DNA from: a virus
Strand: one strand, 5' to 3'
IMG/VR virus record: IMGVR_UViG_3300025707_000655
Location: 21,117 to 85,116 of that record
Length of the DNA stretch: 64,000 nt
The notes under the pieces were generated by a model. That model ran no database searches. It saw only the letters and a program-made list of their open reading frames with translations, and was not told the DNA's origin. The translations under genes were made by a program, and so were the position numbers. Positions 37,701-45,700 of this stretch are shown piece by piece; position 1 is the stretch's first letter; the number at the start of each line of letters is the position of its first letter.

Positions 37701-40700
37701 CCATTTAACTTTAGCGACTACAAGAGTTATGCAGAACAGATAAGATTGATGGGGCAAGATTATTCATTGGTGTCCGAGTATAGAATCAGTGAAGAAATGA
37801 ACAATTACATTGGTACAGATTCAGAAGACCCATTTTTTAATTGTCCGCAAAGAGATTTCTTGACAGTCACCGGCTCCAAAAACGATTTTTCAGATAGCTC
37901 TAAAGATAAATTTTACGAAGTTTATGGTCACTCTGATTTTATGAAGTATTTTAACGTAGTTCAGGATGAATTAGAAGAGATGGATTCTAGGACAAACCCT
38001 GCTACCTTTAGTCTGAGTTGCAAGGGGCTGAAGAAATTGCTTCCCTATGAGGGATTCTACCCAGTGCAGAGAATGACTCAATTAGCAACATTGTTTAGTC
38101 AATCTTACGGGCCTGGTTCGCAAGTTATGCAAGAGAATCACGACAACACTAGAACCTCAATGGGTAGTTTTAGAACAGCACTCGCGCCTTTTTACGCGCC
38201 CGGTATCGGATTCAATTCAGTAAAGTCCGGCATTGCCGTTGACTATCCCGTCTTTGTTCCGAAAAAAGACCGACCATTTATGGAGGTTTGTACAAAGTTT
38301 TCAGGCTCTGCTGTAAATAGGGTAGAAATCGGAGACGGATTGGAATGGGCACAAGTCTTTTCTGGCTCTGCAAGGTCAGCAACCTCTTTAAGCTCGTCTG
38401 CGATATCTGTTTCTATGTGGATTTATCCAGACCCTGCATCCTCGACTAAGAGCGAGCTGTCTCAGATTCAGGGAACATTAGTTCAGTTCGGCGGCAGAGG
38501 CAAGGATGGGGAAACAGAGCTAAACAACGGTTTTAATTTTTATATGTCCGGCTCTAATCTCAAGCTTTATGTCCGGGACACGAGCGGAAAGAAGGCCTAC
38601 TTCTCGATGGGATCTTCTGGCTCTGCTGCCGCTAAGAGGAGACTCATAGGTGATTCGTGGAACCATGTAGGCGTAACGTTGCCTCTAGGCAAACTAAAAA
38701 CTGACGGCTCACGAGAGCCTCCGATATTTTTTATAAACGGGTTGAATTTTACCGGGTCTCAAATAACAGCAGCGTCATCAACGGGCGCAATGCCGAACTT
38801 AAATCAGTTAGACATAGACGGTTACGACAACTGCACAATAGGTAACTCTAGATCTTGGTCAACAGGTTCGTATTCTGGTAGAGAATTTGGATCACCAGAA
38901 GCGTCCATCGCAGAGGTTTGCATATTTAACAAAAAGCTCGCACCAGCAGATGTGGTGGGTCTGTATGGATCTGGATCAAGATATAGAGGCCCGTGGCGTC
39001 CAGATATGTGCGTTAGGCCAAGAATGAGAAACAGTTTGGTCGCTTGGTATAGGATGGGCAACGATACTGGAATAATGACCTTATCTGGTACAATTTCGGA
39101 CGATGCAAACAGAACAAATAGAAAGCCAATGTCAAATAAGGCCTGGCTGAACTATTCGAGAAAACACAGAACGTTTAATAATCTGAGTTATCACAACACC
39201 GGTTCGGAGACCCGCACAAACAGTATATCAGACCACGGTTTAGAATACCCTCACGGAACTCAACTTATAGGGAGTTCTGATTATTCTTCTTCACTATCCA
39301 CGGCAAAGTTTAGAGGGTTCTCTGGCGGGTATGGTGTAACACTGTTGTCATCTATTTCATCTCAGCACCAGTTAACAGGTGCGTTTAAGTACCCATCATA
39401 TATAACCGGGTCACAGTTTAATGAAACTGCAGATGGTGGCATACCGAGAATAGGTTCTGCATCTTGGGCGAACTTCTTCAACTCAGATCAAGATCAGACA
39501 TTAACCACCTGGCAAAGAGGTTCGGGCCAATATGGTATTCAAAGAGTGGAAAGAATTCCTTTCGAAGCTATTGTAGATCCAGCAAGGTCTTTATTTTCTA
39601 ACGGTCAAAGAGAGGTCACGGAGGGCCAATTTGATGAAACTCTTGTTCTGTATGAAACAGAGCCACACCCCAGCGCAAGTCTCCAACCCTGTTCTTTTGT
39701 TAGGGTGGTGCCGGAAGCTATGCTTGGCTACAGGACGGCGATTAATTCTGGATTAGACTTCAGGAAAATTTCGGTATCTACGGACGACGCCAAAGCCGAT
39801 GCTGCCGAAGGAGGTTATGCATTCTTTGGGATGCCAAACACTTCTTCTATGATGACATCTAGCTTCAGTTTGACAGCTATGAGGGCGCTCGGAAAGACTC
39901 TCTACTCAGAGGCTGCCAATAACTTTTATGCTGAAACTATGAACTTCTTCTTGGAAAACGGACATTCAACAGTTATAGCCTCTGAGGACACACCTCAAAG
40001 ACCAATAGAGTACGGAAAGACCTACAGGATGAAATTAAGAATGTCGAGAAAGTCTGACAGAAAGGATTTCCCAATATACAACCTACCCCAGGCTTTCGGG
40101 CCACCAGTCGACGCCTCTGCAAAGTTGCAGTCGGGAGAGACCAGCGACTATGGATACGACACGCACTTTGCTCACGGATATAGCGGTTACACTCCACCGC
40201 ATTTTGATGCTTACGCGGAAGTTGAATACTCTTTTACTCCAGATGAGGGCGAGAACTATGAAATGAGTAACCCTGGTGCCATTGAATCAATTTTAACCAG
40301 AATTGCAATAGACAACAAGACGACGCCAACTATAAAATACAACAGGTTCATTAAAGCTACAGGTTCAGTTCATAGTAGCTTTTCTGATGCAAGCCTGCAG
40401 AATTACAAAGATAGTGGCTTTTATGGTGCAGCCGGACTGGGCAGTAGGACAATTTACTCTGGGCCTACTGACTCAAGTTTTGCAACAGCGGATGTCAACC
40501 CGGTAACGTCGTCACTCAACAAGGCAGTTGCGATGCAGATGTCTGCAAGTTTCAGAGGCTTGGGGTTAGATGACGCGGCATTCGTTAGCACTTTCGAGAA
40601 CAACGACTCAAGCCGACCCATAATAAGGAAGTCGCTCTCAATACAATCCAAGTGGGAATGTCCAAATATAGACTTTAAGGGAGTTGCCACAACAAGAGCT

Positions 40701-41690
40701 TCGTCTGTTGGTTTATCCGTGCCAAAGGGTATGTGGCATCAAGTGGGTAACATCGACACCCAGTCAACGTTTGTTGAAATACTACCACCTAGCAACCCCT
40801 CGGATGGCGACTTGTCAGAACTCCTAGGTATGCATTTTAAAGTTGGGGGGCAAAAACTAGATAGCAATGTTAAGCAGAAGGCAATCGGAACAATACAAGA
40901 AAGAAAGGTCATTTCAGAAGCAGTTATTGCGATACCTTTCCTAGAAACACAAACGGGCACCAAAAAGTTCTTAGAGCTTGGCGACGCAACTGTGAAGAGA
41001 ATATATCAAGAAGTCAAAAACACCCAAGGCTATGAACAATACAGGGAATGGGACTCGGAAATAAAGTCTGGTCTGAGGAGGTCCGAAATGGAAGACTTGG
41101 GGCTCTTTACAAATAGTTTTGTTTCTGGAATGGTCAGAACTATGCTGGAACATGTAATCCCTCCAAGATTTAATTTTCTAAAGTACAACGACAGTAGATC
41201 TGGAAAGTATATAAAACCATTTATGATGTACACTTTCCCGTTTACTCACACGCTCACGAAAAAGGATTTGGGATTTATTTGGCAAAACTTGCCGCCTGAT
41301 ATAGCTCTTGACGACTACAACAGGGATGGAGACGAAATCAATCAAGAAGTTAGAAATGCTCACTCTATCAAGGGAACACCAATTGAGCAATACATTCGTG
41401 ACGGGAGGATGCAGGAAATTCAGTGGATGGTTTTTAAAGTTAAGAGAAGCGCTGAAAAGAATTACTTTGAAAAGATGGACACAGACCGCCTGCCAACTAA
41501 TCACCCTGAAAGAAGCAGGTCGGAGAAAGACTTATTCAATTACGGGTTTAACTGGCCTTATGATTATTTCTCGCTGGTTGAACTAATTAAGATTGATGCT
41601 AACACAGTATTTGACAAAAGTCGCGCTCAGAGGCTAGAAGGCACAGCCCAGCGCACAGAGGGTCCGAGCATTAGTTTGCTAGAGGAGTAA
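28755..41690 (+). CDS. Giant 4311-residue tail protein with LamG-like and beta-propeller domains
   Basis: By far the largest gene in the window. A first LamG/jelly-roll domain lies at about residues 165-355 (NTVEFWLKKDAFSASNR, KWHHYAITVQNTG, GSLDEFRYWKTKRSPKEIA). A second, more diverged one is at about 665-870. A beta-sandwich insert with DVDGGSIDGGAITI is at about 1150-1270. Six to seven FG-GAP-like blades are at about 2318-2690. A third LamG domain is at about 3215-3415 (SISVSMWIYPDP, DSWNHVGVTLPLG, ASIAEVCIFNKKL). The rest is beta-rich and Ser/Gly-rich. The content fits a receptor-binding or fibre-like baseplate protein. The N terminus (1-130) may attach to the baseplate. Confidence 0.7.
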   Translation: MSLNNLFDKNKSKHIQKPTNSNQLLEDVESIDYIEEYIRNKYKYESVVDYSTASNFAVYGSAEEYYKSSIESIYQNYPYDGSAKEKLEWVNDSNPLQIYLFEKEYPRTNGFVRFNPGSSISTVSTSGSVNNHRNPTVKEYISLKGGPHIDNIWNTSSYRTSNLEINASKGNTVEFWLKKDAFSASNRREVLLDIWSSSSLPDHHEYARFTIELDQQNAAASSTPFVVTYKSGSAGVHQAELGSSHLATSASDGKWHHYAITVQNTGSNLSWGVYVDGALDKAVLSGSTVDKVNRRLVGTIGALATGKAGKGEAEDPPYNTVGNSNLGWGKLSGSLDEFRYWKTKRSPKEIARHWFTQINGGTNTDEANSKLGVYYKFNEGVSLTSSVDSLVLDYSGRLSNGIFVGYTDSNRSTDSAIVKSGVASSEFKDPIIHTENPRLNKFVDEKTDAGLQRDLANSSCLIHTIPAWVLEEDGERGQTRKLLQIIGSYFDVLHAQIGQLPKLKHLEYNDYDEVKPFPFMSQVLASHGLDTTEMFLDATALEVLADKTEEFEFEQKLHDIKNFIYRNLYNSLVTINKSKGTEKAFRNILRTHGVDEELIKLKAYSDNATYELKPNYEADSVKKRYANFQGVNKSATIFQYSSSFGLDTTSAELPTRGFITGSTLGDTGLSFTTQAEIIFPHLFPENDNTGRYKSTPISSSLFGAHTVQQGDSTSNLTFRASDKDFANFEILAAKEEEDSKNARFILKSTSGIISEQQTKVFRDVYDGEKWNFAFRIAPSGSSFGSLISGSNAAYTVELFGVNVEAGQVKDKFKLSQDITKAQGADFHKFSKRIFVGAHRRNFTGSVLQQSDVKISSVRHWVKYLDDETITKHAVDPKNYGVKDPYESAFSLQPGIDNHIPNIETLAMNWDFAMITGSTAGGQLVVQDFSSGSIDKVTSYGDIGQIVAYNHPARGDFFEASSTSSIALEYVPAYRQREFENIVSSDMIRILSDDDKTFTRGSRPVNYVFSFEKSMYQSISQEMIDLFSSIRDFGNVIGEPVDRYRQTYKPLDKLRALFFQNVENDPDVEKYIEFYRWIDDSLSTILDQYKPASTTFTDGIKNVIESHALERNKYWAKFPTLEMKQADPEGRILGINELTYDWEHGHAPLPSTVGPVSATATITFADVDGGSIDGGAITIISTDGTSRVYIPKSDATASDLHFDQDNGFDDKAAALKTAIESAGGHNGKITVSRTDNVLTLTQAISGDTGNTTITETVTDCTAVSFTGGADILLEQSENCRWWKDRTNRKATRISTGDAAVDAQRETLRKRINTVASGSTYTLRRLTKPYKLEAGIQHVLHGGSNFHLNKKLDFFKGTTNPGSNDYIRVSGSDIDAGPVCDDVNIPKYRLQGGQVFEKKKFRGTADISDTNRDFDIGTVLPFSLYSSSIDVPTDYKKEIYDNFKKGVEITNLHDDAYGDDREIPIQGPFTQHHVGGHFHRHIELNRSASVSIGRKSKAGTYKTGLDGRSDRREAFFISASHNQLYVLNPDMEGSNFTGQSPSLFKVSLTSSYAGRSNVLRDPLAKRPVNIRNIKTSTASLNLGNYQHDYQIVLGTSVEMSKDHIVENEKKTYSVDHFLSHSSDKGGYVATNFGLTEEFSSSYFYGYKDTVRPEREVKKHLITSRFSSPGGPETAGTAHGGPHIDTATNQISAYSSLNYRNLTQRMMLDVFAAERSEAFGHRFLSSVSSSTPSASYHKTNRNHRYAAISNGGSDDIFVRSDNLFVQHQIPQTDLGYAWIRNSTIETTGSYRRFESDFTEPVEFGTSAQTSSSPLFLSASEVGSFKTNINMDLFGAAIQDGALQSSPQSRLLLATKQIIQNDKNRFIDFTPVDFAGLRTIILDNVDKDSNILGYDAASKTTVNVGTSPSPNKFDLSDFNYINDEFLNSNQTVNEGASTVDPSGQMIDGLTGSQGAIGSHLLLNAIISNRGGQYGYPSWKQLRAGQHPIATSLRRNNIYSFVATELESNPAILEASDPSKYKRRAMDSFAVSAYNWPDSIEFSKRTSSRRVDSTLTRFTESALTNQNIPIRFIKNYSTDENNNFIPIPVGNPDRLSTTATSYTDVSYGNLVSNFSNLNLKSFLRLDQEVHPKYLQSFKGIESVADANSISYKEVLFPQEQNAFLKSTREREDFDTNWWSLKRSDRVKTKSFNSQGQLIRNSSKWPLDAQENFGTSKEISLGVDHPGRFGEGELVSATGLFRGIEGHADSGVESGFLQNTQTFPSASATYARRFPETPKVFKIHIKQDGFTYADMSGTHNYSAPLYTISESAQSYRENESEGGSDAAYFGHSLRLADATTLYVGGWSGPASGTNRGRVHKFNYTPDSGDTRANGAPGIPWVEDLAFELTMSDAPSQTGPANAEFGWHIDTQGDYLAVGAPGRQSSSGQGSTNGAGGIYIYKLSTVRNSQHEALILKGEATAQSVGKNLALGKDGTSLIYGMYKSSSSGVMTSGTGKAFIVSSGAVGGWQQEAEIVSDDPSTGQYFGREVRFSGSYVAISATGQYVKSNSSDQMVQGGVVHIYKSGSTPVNGSTSGSWAPVCVFTSSHPTHTTGPRFGANVSFGLGNKHVVIGEPEGIRGGAGAGTGSVQIWRFKDDGTKVHVQTITNPVTTEKNYFGAFVSATPSWISISRPVSGNDTDNNDAEGSRAVLLYESGSTPGSFTLSQTLTRNPNFTSYYGTNTGKWVDAIGNIGGTDVVKNSMHMTVTSDNLPIVIHGLPDVGDSPLHDHDGSPFGYNKGEFRSWYATTSASLNVLREATFYMKPAVTDFRAESINYITIVPPHHPDTETNFPDKTLAYIKLSESATTTGKAVEQIVDGLNSFEGNDSFSMGLRFKDVGKATFDADKRTIILEMFQSYQNSRKPSAKEFGKNIGAQGSIGNSGYFTDGEEFGITPLRANMPTTMDKVSSSPTPLEDRRPVGDAYFSASISNSTYLAGATKWTAGDLAKRYPFNFSDYKSYAEQIRLMGQDYSLVSEYRISEEMNNYIGTDSEDPFFNCPQRDFLTVTGSKNDFSDSSKDKFYEVYGHSDFMKYFNVVQDELEEMDSRTNPATFSLSCKGLKKLLPYEGFYPVQRMTQLATLFSQSYGPGSQVMQENHDNTRTSMGSFRTALAPFYAPGIGFNSVKSGIAVDYPVFVPKKDRPFMEVCTKFSGSAVNRVEIGDGLEWAQVFSGSARSATSLSSSAISVSMWIYPDPASSTKSELSQIQGTLVQFGGRGKDGETELNNGFNFYMSGSNLKLYVRDTSGKKAYFSMGSSGSAAAKRRLIGDSWNHVGVTLPLGKLKTDGSREPPIFFINGLNFTGSQITAASSTGAMPNLNQLDIDGYDNCTIGNSRSWSTGSYSGREFGSPEASIAEVCIFNKKLAPADVVGLYGSGSRYRGPWRPDMCVRPRMRNSLVAWYRMGNDTGIMTLSGTISDDANRTNRKPMSNKAWLNYSRKHRTFNNLSYHNTGSETRTNSISDHGLEYPHGTQLIGSSDYSSSLSTAKFRGFSGGYGVTLLSSISSQHQLTGAFKYPSYITGSQFNETADGGIPRIGSASWANFFNSDQDQTLTTWQRGSGQYGIQRVERIPFEAIVDPARSLFSNGQREVTEGQFDETLVLYETEPHPSASLQPCSFVRVVPEAMLGYRTAINSGLDFRKISVSTDDAKADAAEGGYAFFGMPNTSSMMTSSFSLTAMRALGKTLYSEAANNFYAETMNFFLENGHSTVIASEDTPQRPIEYGKTYRMKLRMSRKSDRKDFPIYNLPQAFGPPVDASAKLQSGETSDYGYDTHFAHGYSGYTPPHFDAYAEVEYSFTPDEGENYEMSNPGAIESILTRIAIDNKTTPTIKYNRFIKATGSVHSSFSDASLQNYKDSGFYGAAGLGSRTIYSGPTDSSFATADVNPVTSSLNKAVAMQMSASFRGLGLDDAAFVSTFENNDSSRPIIRKSLSIQSKWECPNIDFKGVATTRASSVGLSVPKGMWHQVGNIDTQSTFVEILPPSNPSDGDLSELLGMHFKVGGQKLDSNVKQKAIGTIQERKVISEAVIAIPFLETQTGTKKFLELGDATVKRIYQEVKNTQGYEQYREWDSEIKSGLRRSEMEDLGLFTNSFVSGMVRTMLEHVIPPRFNFLKYNDSRSGKYIKPFMMYTFPFTHTLTKKDLGFIWQNLPPDIALDDYNRDGDEINQEVRNAHSIKGTPIEQYIRDGRMQEIQWMVFKVKRSAEKNYFEKMDTDRLPTNHPERSRSEKDLFNYGFNWPYDYFSLVELIKIDANTVFDKSRAQRLEGTAQRTEGPSISLLEE
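35709..36815 (+). repeat. FG-GAP/integrin-alpha-like repeats inside the giant tail protein
   Basis: Six visible repeats of about 55-65 residues, each with a Phe-Gly-like start, a hydrophobic Val-Gly/Ala-Pro/Gly core and a closing strand: AYFGHSLRLADATTLYVGG, AEFGWHIDTQGDYLAVGAPG, SVGKNLALGKDGTSLIYG, QYFGREVRFSGSYVAISA, RFGANVSFGLGNKHVVIG, NYFGAFVSATPSWISISR. A weaker seventh may follow (TSYYGTNTGKWVDAIGN). This is the pattern of a seven-bladed propeller as in integrin alpha chains. Calcium sites are not complete in every blade. Confidence 0.7.
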
Positions 41691-41698
41691 TTTAGTAG

Positions 41699-42763
41699 AT
41701 GGCTTTTTTTAACAAAAAAGAAGATGTAATAGATATAGAGCTGACACAATACGGCAGGTACCTACTTTCTAAAGGGAAGCTGAAGCCAGCGTACTATGCA
41801 TTTTCTGATGATGAGATAATCTACGACCCATCTTACAACACTACTGGATCTACTGAGTCAAAGCAGGAAACTTTCGAAAGAATAGTGAGAAAGAATATAA
41901 GAACCAAGACCCTCTATGACAGTGACAGTGCAGAAGAAAGGGTGTTGAAGTTAAATGGACATTCTTTTGAAACTAACAAAAGCAGTGGCCTGGTCACTAG
42001 GAGTGGTAAGATAAACAAAATCCCTGTTGATGAGCTTTATGGTAAAGACTATATCGACGACATTGGGATGGAGCCAGAAAAAAGAAGTTTATTCAGAAAC
42101 ATACTAGGCAAAGCCCAGATCGGAAACCAGAATGTACCAGCGTGGAAGATAGAATCACTAAACAATCAAAAATTTAAATCTCCTATATTTCTTAGTTCCT
42201 CAAGAGACACTGGCGTTGGTCCATCGTTAAAGACACCCCTCATTGAAATAGACATAGACTATCGTACTTTTACTTACGAGGACACGGAAGATTACACCGA
42301 AGAAATGCTAGACTCGCAACCCGCTACATCAAGAGACATAACTTTCAAAGACGCCAAGAGAGTGCTGGTAGACGATCAAAAAGTGCTTCTCGACTTTTTT
42401 GAAGAAAACATAGAGCTTCAAAAAGAAAACTTTGATATAGAGTTTTACATTGTAGAAGAGGAAACAGTCGAAACTGAAAACTCATCAGGAGTGGTAGTTA
42501 GAGAAGAAAAGGAATCGTTGAGAAGGCTCCTGTTTGCACCACCATATGAAAAGTTTAGTGACAAGCAAAAGTACATCGATACTTACTTCCACATAGAATT
42601 TGATGCAGAAATATCAGAACAAGAATTTGCCGACAAGGGCACTGATGACGTTCTTAGGCCTGGTGATAATTTTGGACCTGCAGGTTCAGGCGAGAATGAA
42701 AATCTTGTAGGTAATCTGTATGACAACTTTCTTCCGACAGAAGACGACGAGGATTGTGACTAA
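41699..42763 (+). CDS. Tail-associated protein sharing an N-terminal module with the gene at 50430
   Basis: A 354-residue, acidic protein. Its first 50 residues (MAFFNKKEDVIDIELTQYGR, then LLSKGKLKPAYYAFSDDEI) can be aligned with the N terminus of the protein at 50430-51452: both have MAF, an LTxxGRY motif and a (S/G)DDEIxY motif followed by YN. The rest is rich in Asp and Glu and ends in TEDDEDCD. It lies between the giant protein and another large structural gene, so a virion or assembly role is likely. Function unknown. Confidence 0.6.
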   Translation: MAFFNKKEDVIDIELTQYGRYLLSKGKLKPAYYAFSDDEIIYDPSYNTTGSTESKQETFERIVRKNIRTKTLYDSDSAEERVLKLNGHSFETNKSSGLVTRSGKINKIPVDELYGKDYIDDIGMEPEKRSLFRNILGKAQIGNQNVPAWKIESLNNQKFKSPIFLSSSRDTGVGPSLKTPLIEIDIDYRTFTYEDTEDYTEEMLDSQPATSRDITFKDAKRVLVDDQKVLLDFFEENIELQKENFDIEFYIVEEETVETENSSGVVVREEKESLRRLLFAPPYEKFSDKQKYIDTYFHIEFDAEISEQEFADKGTDDVLRPGDNFGPAGSGENENLVGNLYDNFLPTEDDEDCD

Positions 42764-45700
42764 TGTATGATATTTTAGGTGCGCTACTTCCAACCATAAA
42801 TACGAACAGGGTCACGCTTACCACCTCGCCCTCTGGAGATATAAATTTAAGCGTCAACCTTTACTCGGAGGACAAGACGTTTGACGATATCGACCCCGCT
42901 GTAACCGGTAGGGTCGTATCAACAACTGGGGAAATAGTAGAGCCTGGCGATTCATTTGGTATCGCGGACACCATCAAGGTAGCGATAATAGTGTCAACAT
43001 CGCTGGAGGCAAAACTAGCGGCAGATCAAATCATAAGAAGCGGAATACAAATTTCAGGACCAGCATTCGGCGATTTGATAGAATCCAATTCGGTATACTT
43101 CACTACCGCCCCCGCTAAGAGATCTTCGAGGTTAAATTTTATATCAAATGATATAACGATCCTACAAACACCAGAAGCAAGTTCCGACGCAGTGTTAGAT
43201 TCAGACAACGACCTCGGCGCAAGATACCCGATCAGGTTTACTATCGAGGGCTTACCGAAAGACTTGAACTATCTTCACATACAATCTTTTTGCTACATCG
43301 ATAAGAATAGGTTGTTTGACATATTTCCAGAGCTAGGTCTTATTGGAAATCCTGTTGCATCCGATTCTATAACAGAAACGGGAGCGTATTTAGTTTCATC
43401 GATCAGGGGCCCTGGCATTGAGGATTTGATTATTTCGGACGGAAGACTAAATCCAACTTCGTTTGTCTTAGTTCGAGAGAACGGTGGTCAATATACTGGG
43501 CCGTACCACTATCACCCGCCAACCGAAACATATATGGAGGGATCTTTCCACCAGCAGACTCCGCATAGAAACCTGAAAAAGGTTGCAGTAAGAAATGATA
43601 AGGTGCAAGATTTTAGAACTTTTTCTAGAAATCAGCCAAATCCATACGACTTCAACAACCTCAACAGCCTGTTGAACAACTTCAGCGCAATTGCCAACGA
43701 ATCGGTAAAAGCAATGAAAGAAAAGATAAAGCTAAGAAACAGGACTAGTGATAGTTACGAGCTTAATAACACGTCAATCGAAACGCAACTTTTCTCTGAT
43801 AATGTTGTTTCAGGGCAAATCAAGATAGATCAGGTTGAGATTATGAGAGAGAGATCAGCTTTTGGGTTTCTGTTTGATGCGTTGCTACCAAGACAGAAAC
43901 TATATTCTCTTTGGTGGAGAGACATGTTTCGTCTAGTAGATGCTAAGATAATCAGAAGAAGGTTGACGAACGAATACATCGGTCATGACAAGAACGGGTT
44001 TCCTGACAGGAAAGTTTTTGATTCGAACGAAATAGAAGAAGTTATTGTCAGCGCAGGGGAGACAAACTCCACCGTGATAGATCAAATTAGAACGACTCCC
44101 AGACTGGACGCCGAAAGACAACAGAGGTTATCTTCCACCGACTACTACGATCCAAGCTCGCTTTTAGACTCAACAAGGTTAAGTACAGAGCTAGACAGCC
44201 ATCGCCGCGAAGTTGAAAATAGACTTTATGTGGCCAACAAGGTTTTCGGCGAGAGCAAAAAAGATTTAACTATAGCAACAGCCGACTACAAAAGGGCAAG
44301 AGTTGATCTAGACAATGTAAGAAAGGTAGGAAGTGCATTTGGGTTAAGAAAAGCAAAGAGCCTATTTAGGGACGCGGAGTCAGCAGCGCAGCAGGCTGCC
44401 TCGGACAATTCTCTTGCGGAATTAGAACTAAGTTCCGCCCAGTCCGCCGTAGATGCTTTGCCTGTATCTGAACCTGTAAAGGCAACACTTAGAGATCATA
44501 ACTGGATTACGAGAGGTTTGCCGTTACAAGGTGCGATACAGTCTTCTCAAACGTACGGTACGAACCCTGACGACCCGTCAGAGGTACTTTTCCCTTGGGT
44601 TAGGAACTTAGTGATGGAAGATTACACGTTTGAGCAAAACAAGAATCTCACAGGTGTATATCAATACGGTGTGGAGTTGACTTACGAAGACGGACTAGTA
44701 AAATATATTTTTGAAGTGATAGACAATCTTAAAAAGAATCAGACGTTCTTGAAAGAACTTTCTTCCGAAACAAAAAACACTTCAAATTACGATAGGCCTG
44801 GCAGGTTTAACGATCAATTTTTGGAGTACCTTAGAAATAATACTGTAACTAGGCTGTTTATGATCAGTGCCTATGCTGACGCAATGATGCTGTTCACTTC
44901 ATATACGATGAGTCAAGACGAAGAAACTATTACGAGATACGCTAACGCCTACGCTGGTGATGAGTTTTCTGGCTCGGTTTTTGAAAGAGGCGTTTTGCAA
45001 TTTATGTTTGAATTCGTAGGCACTGGAGACAGAGAAAGCCTACCAGGGTTGCTGTTGGACAGACTAGTGCAGGGAATTTTTAACTCTGAAAACGGTGCGT
45101 TTAGTCCAGAAAATCTGGAAAACTTTTATTTGTTCGAAAGTCACTACGATTTACTTATCAAGAGTCTAACTGAAATGTTAGACCTAGCAAGCAACGTCGA
45201 CGCTGCCGGACAGACTTTTGACAAGTCTCATGTTTCTGGTAGGACCCCATCGCTTATAAAGGCTAAAAAATTCTTTAAAGAAGTTACAGGCGGACAGTTT
45301 ATATCGGATCCAAGAATGGGGCAGTTTTTAACACAAATGGACACAGAGGGGGTTGTAGACCTCAGAGTTCCAACTAAAGCGAGAGCGGCCATTTTACCAG
45401 GTAGGGTCAACCCTTTTCTAGAATCATACGAGTCGGAAACGTTGGCGGAACTTCAAGAAAACGAGATTCGAAGATTTGAAAGTTCAAATGTTTCAGAAGA
45501 AGACTTGGAAACCTTAAACGAGTCTATCGCTTATTTTGCACCATTCGAGTTTTTTGGATCTATGATGTACTCTTTTGGTTCGACGACAAGTGCCCCAACA
45601 GGTGGAAACAGCTTGGCAACAGAGCAGATGTTTCTTTTAGACGCGGTAATTTCAAACAACTCTTTTAGTAGAGCAGGGTATGGAGAGATGCATTCCTACA

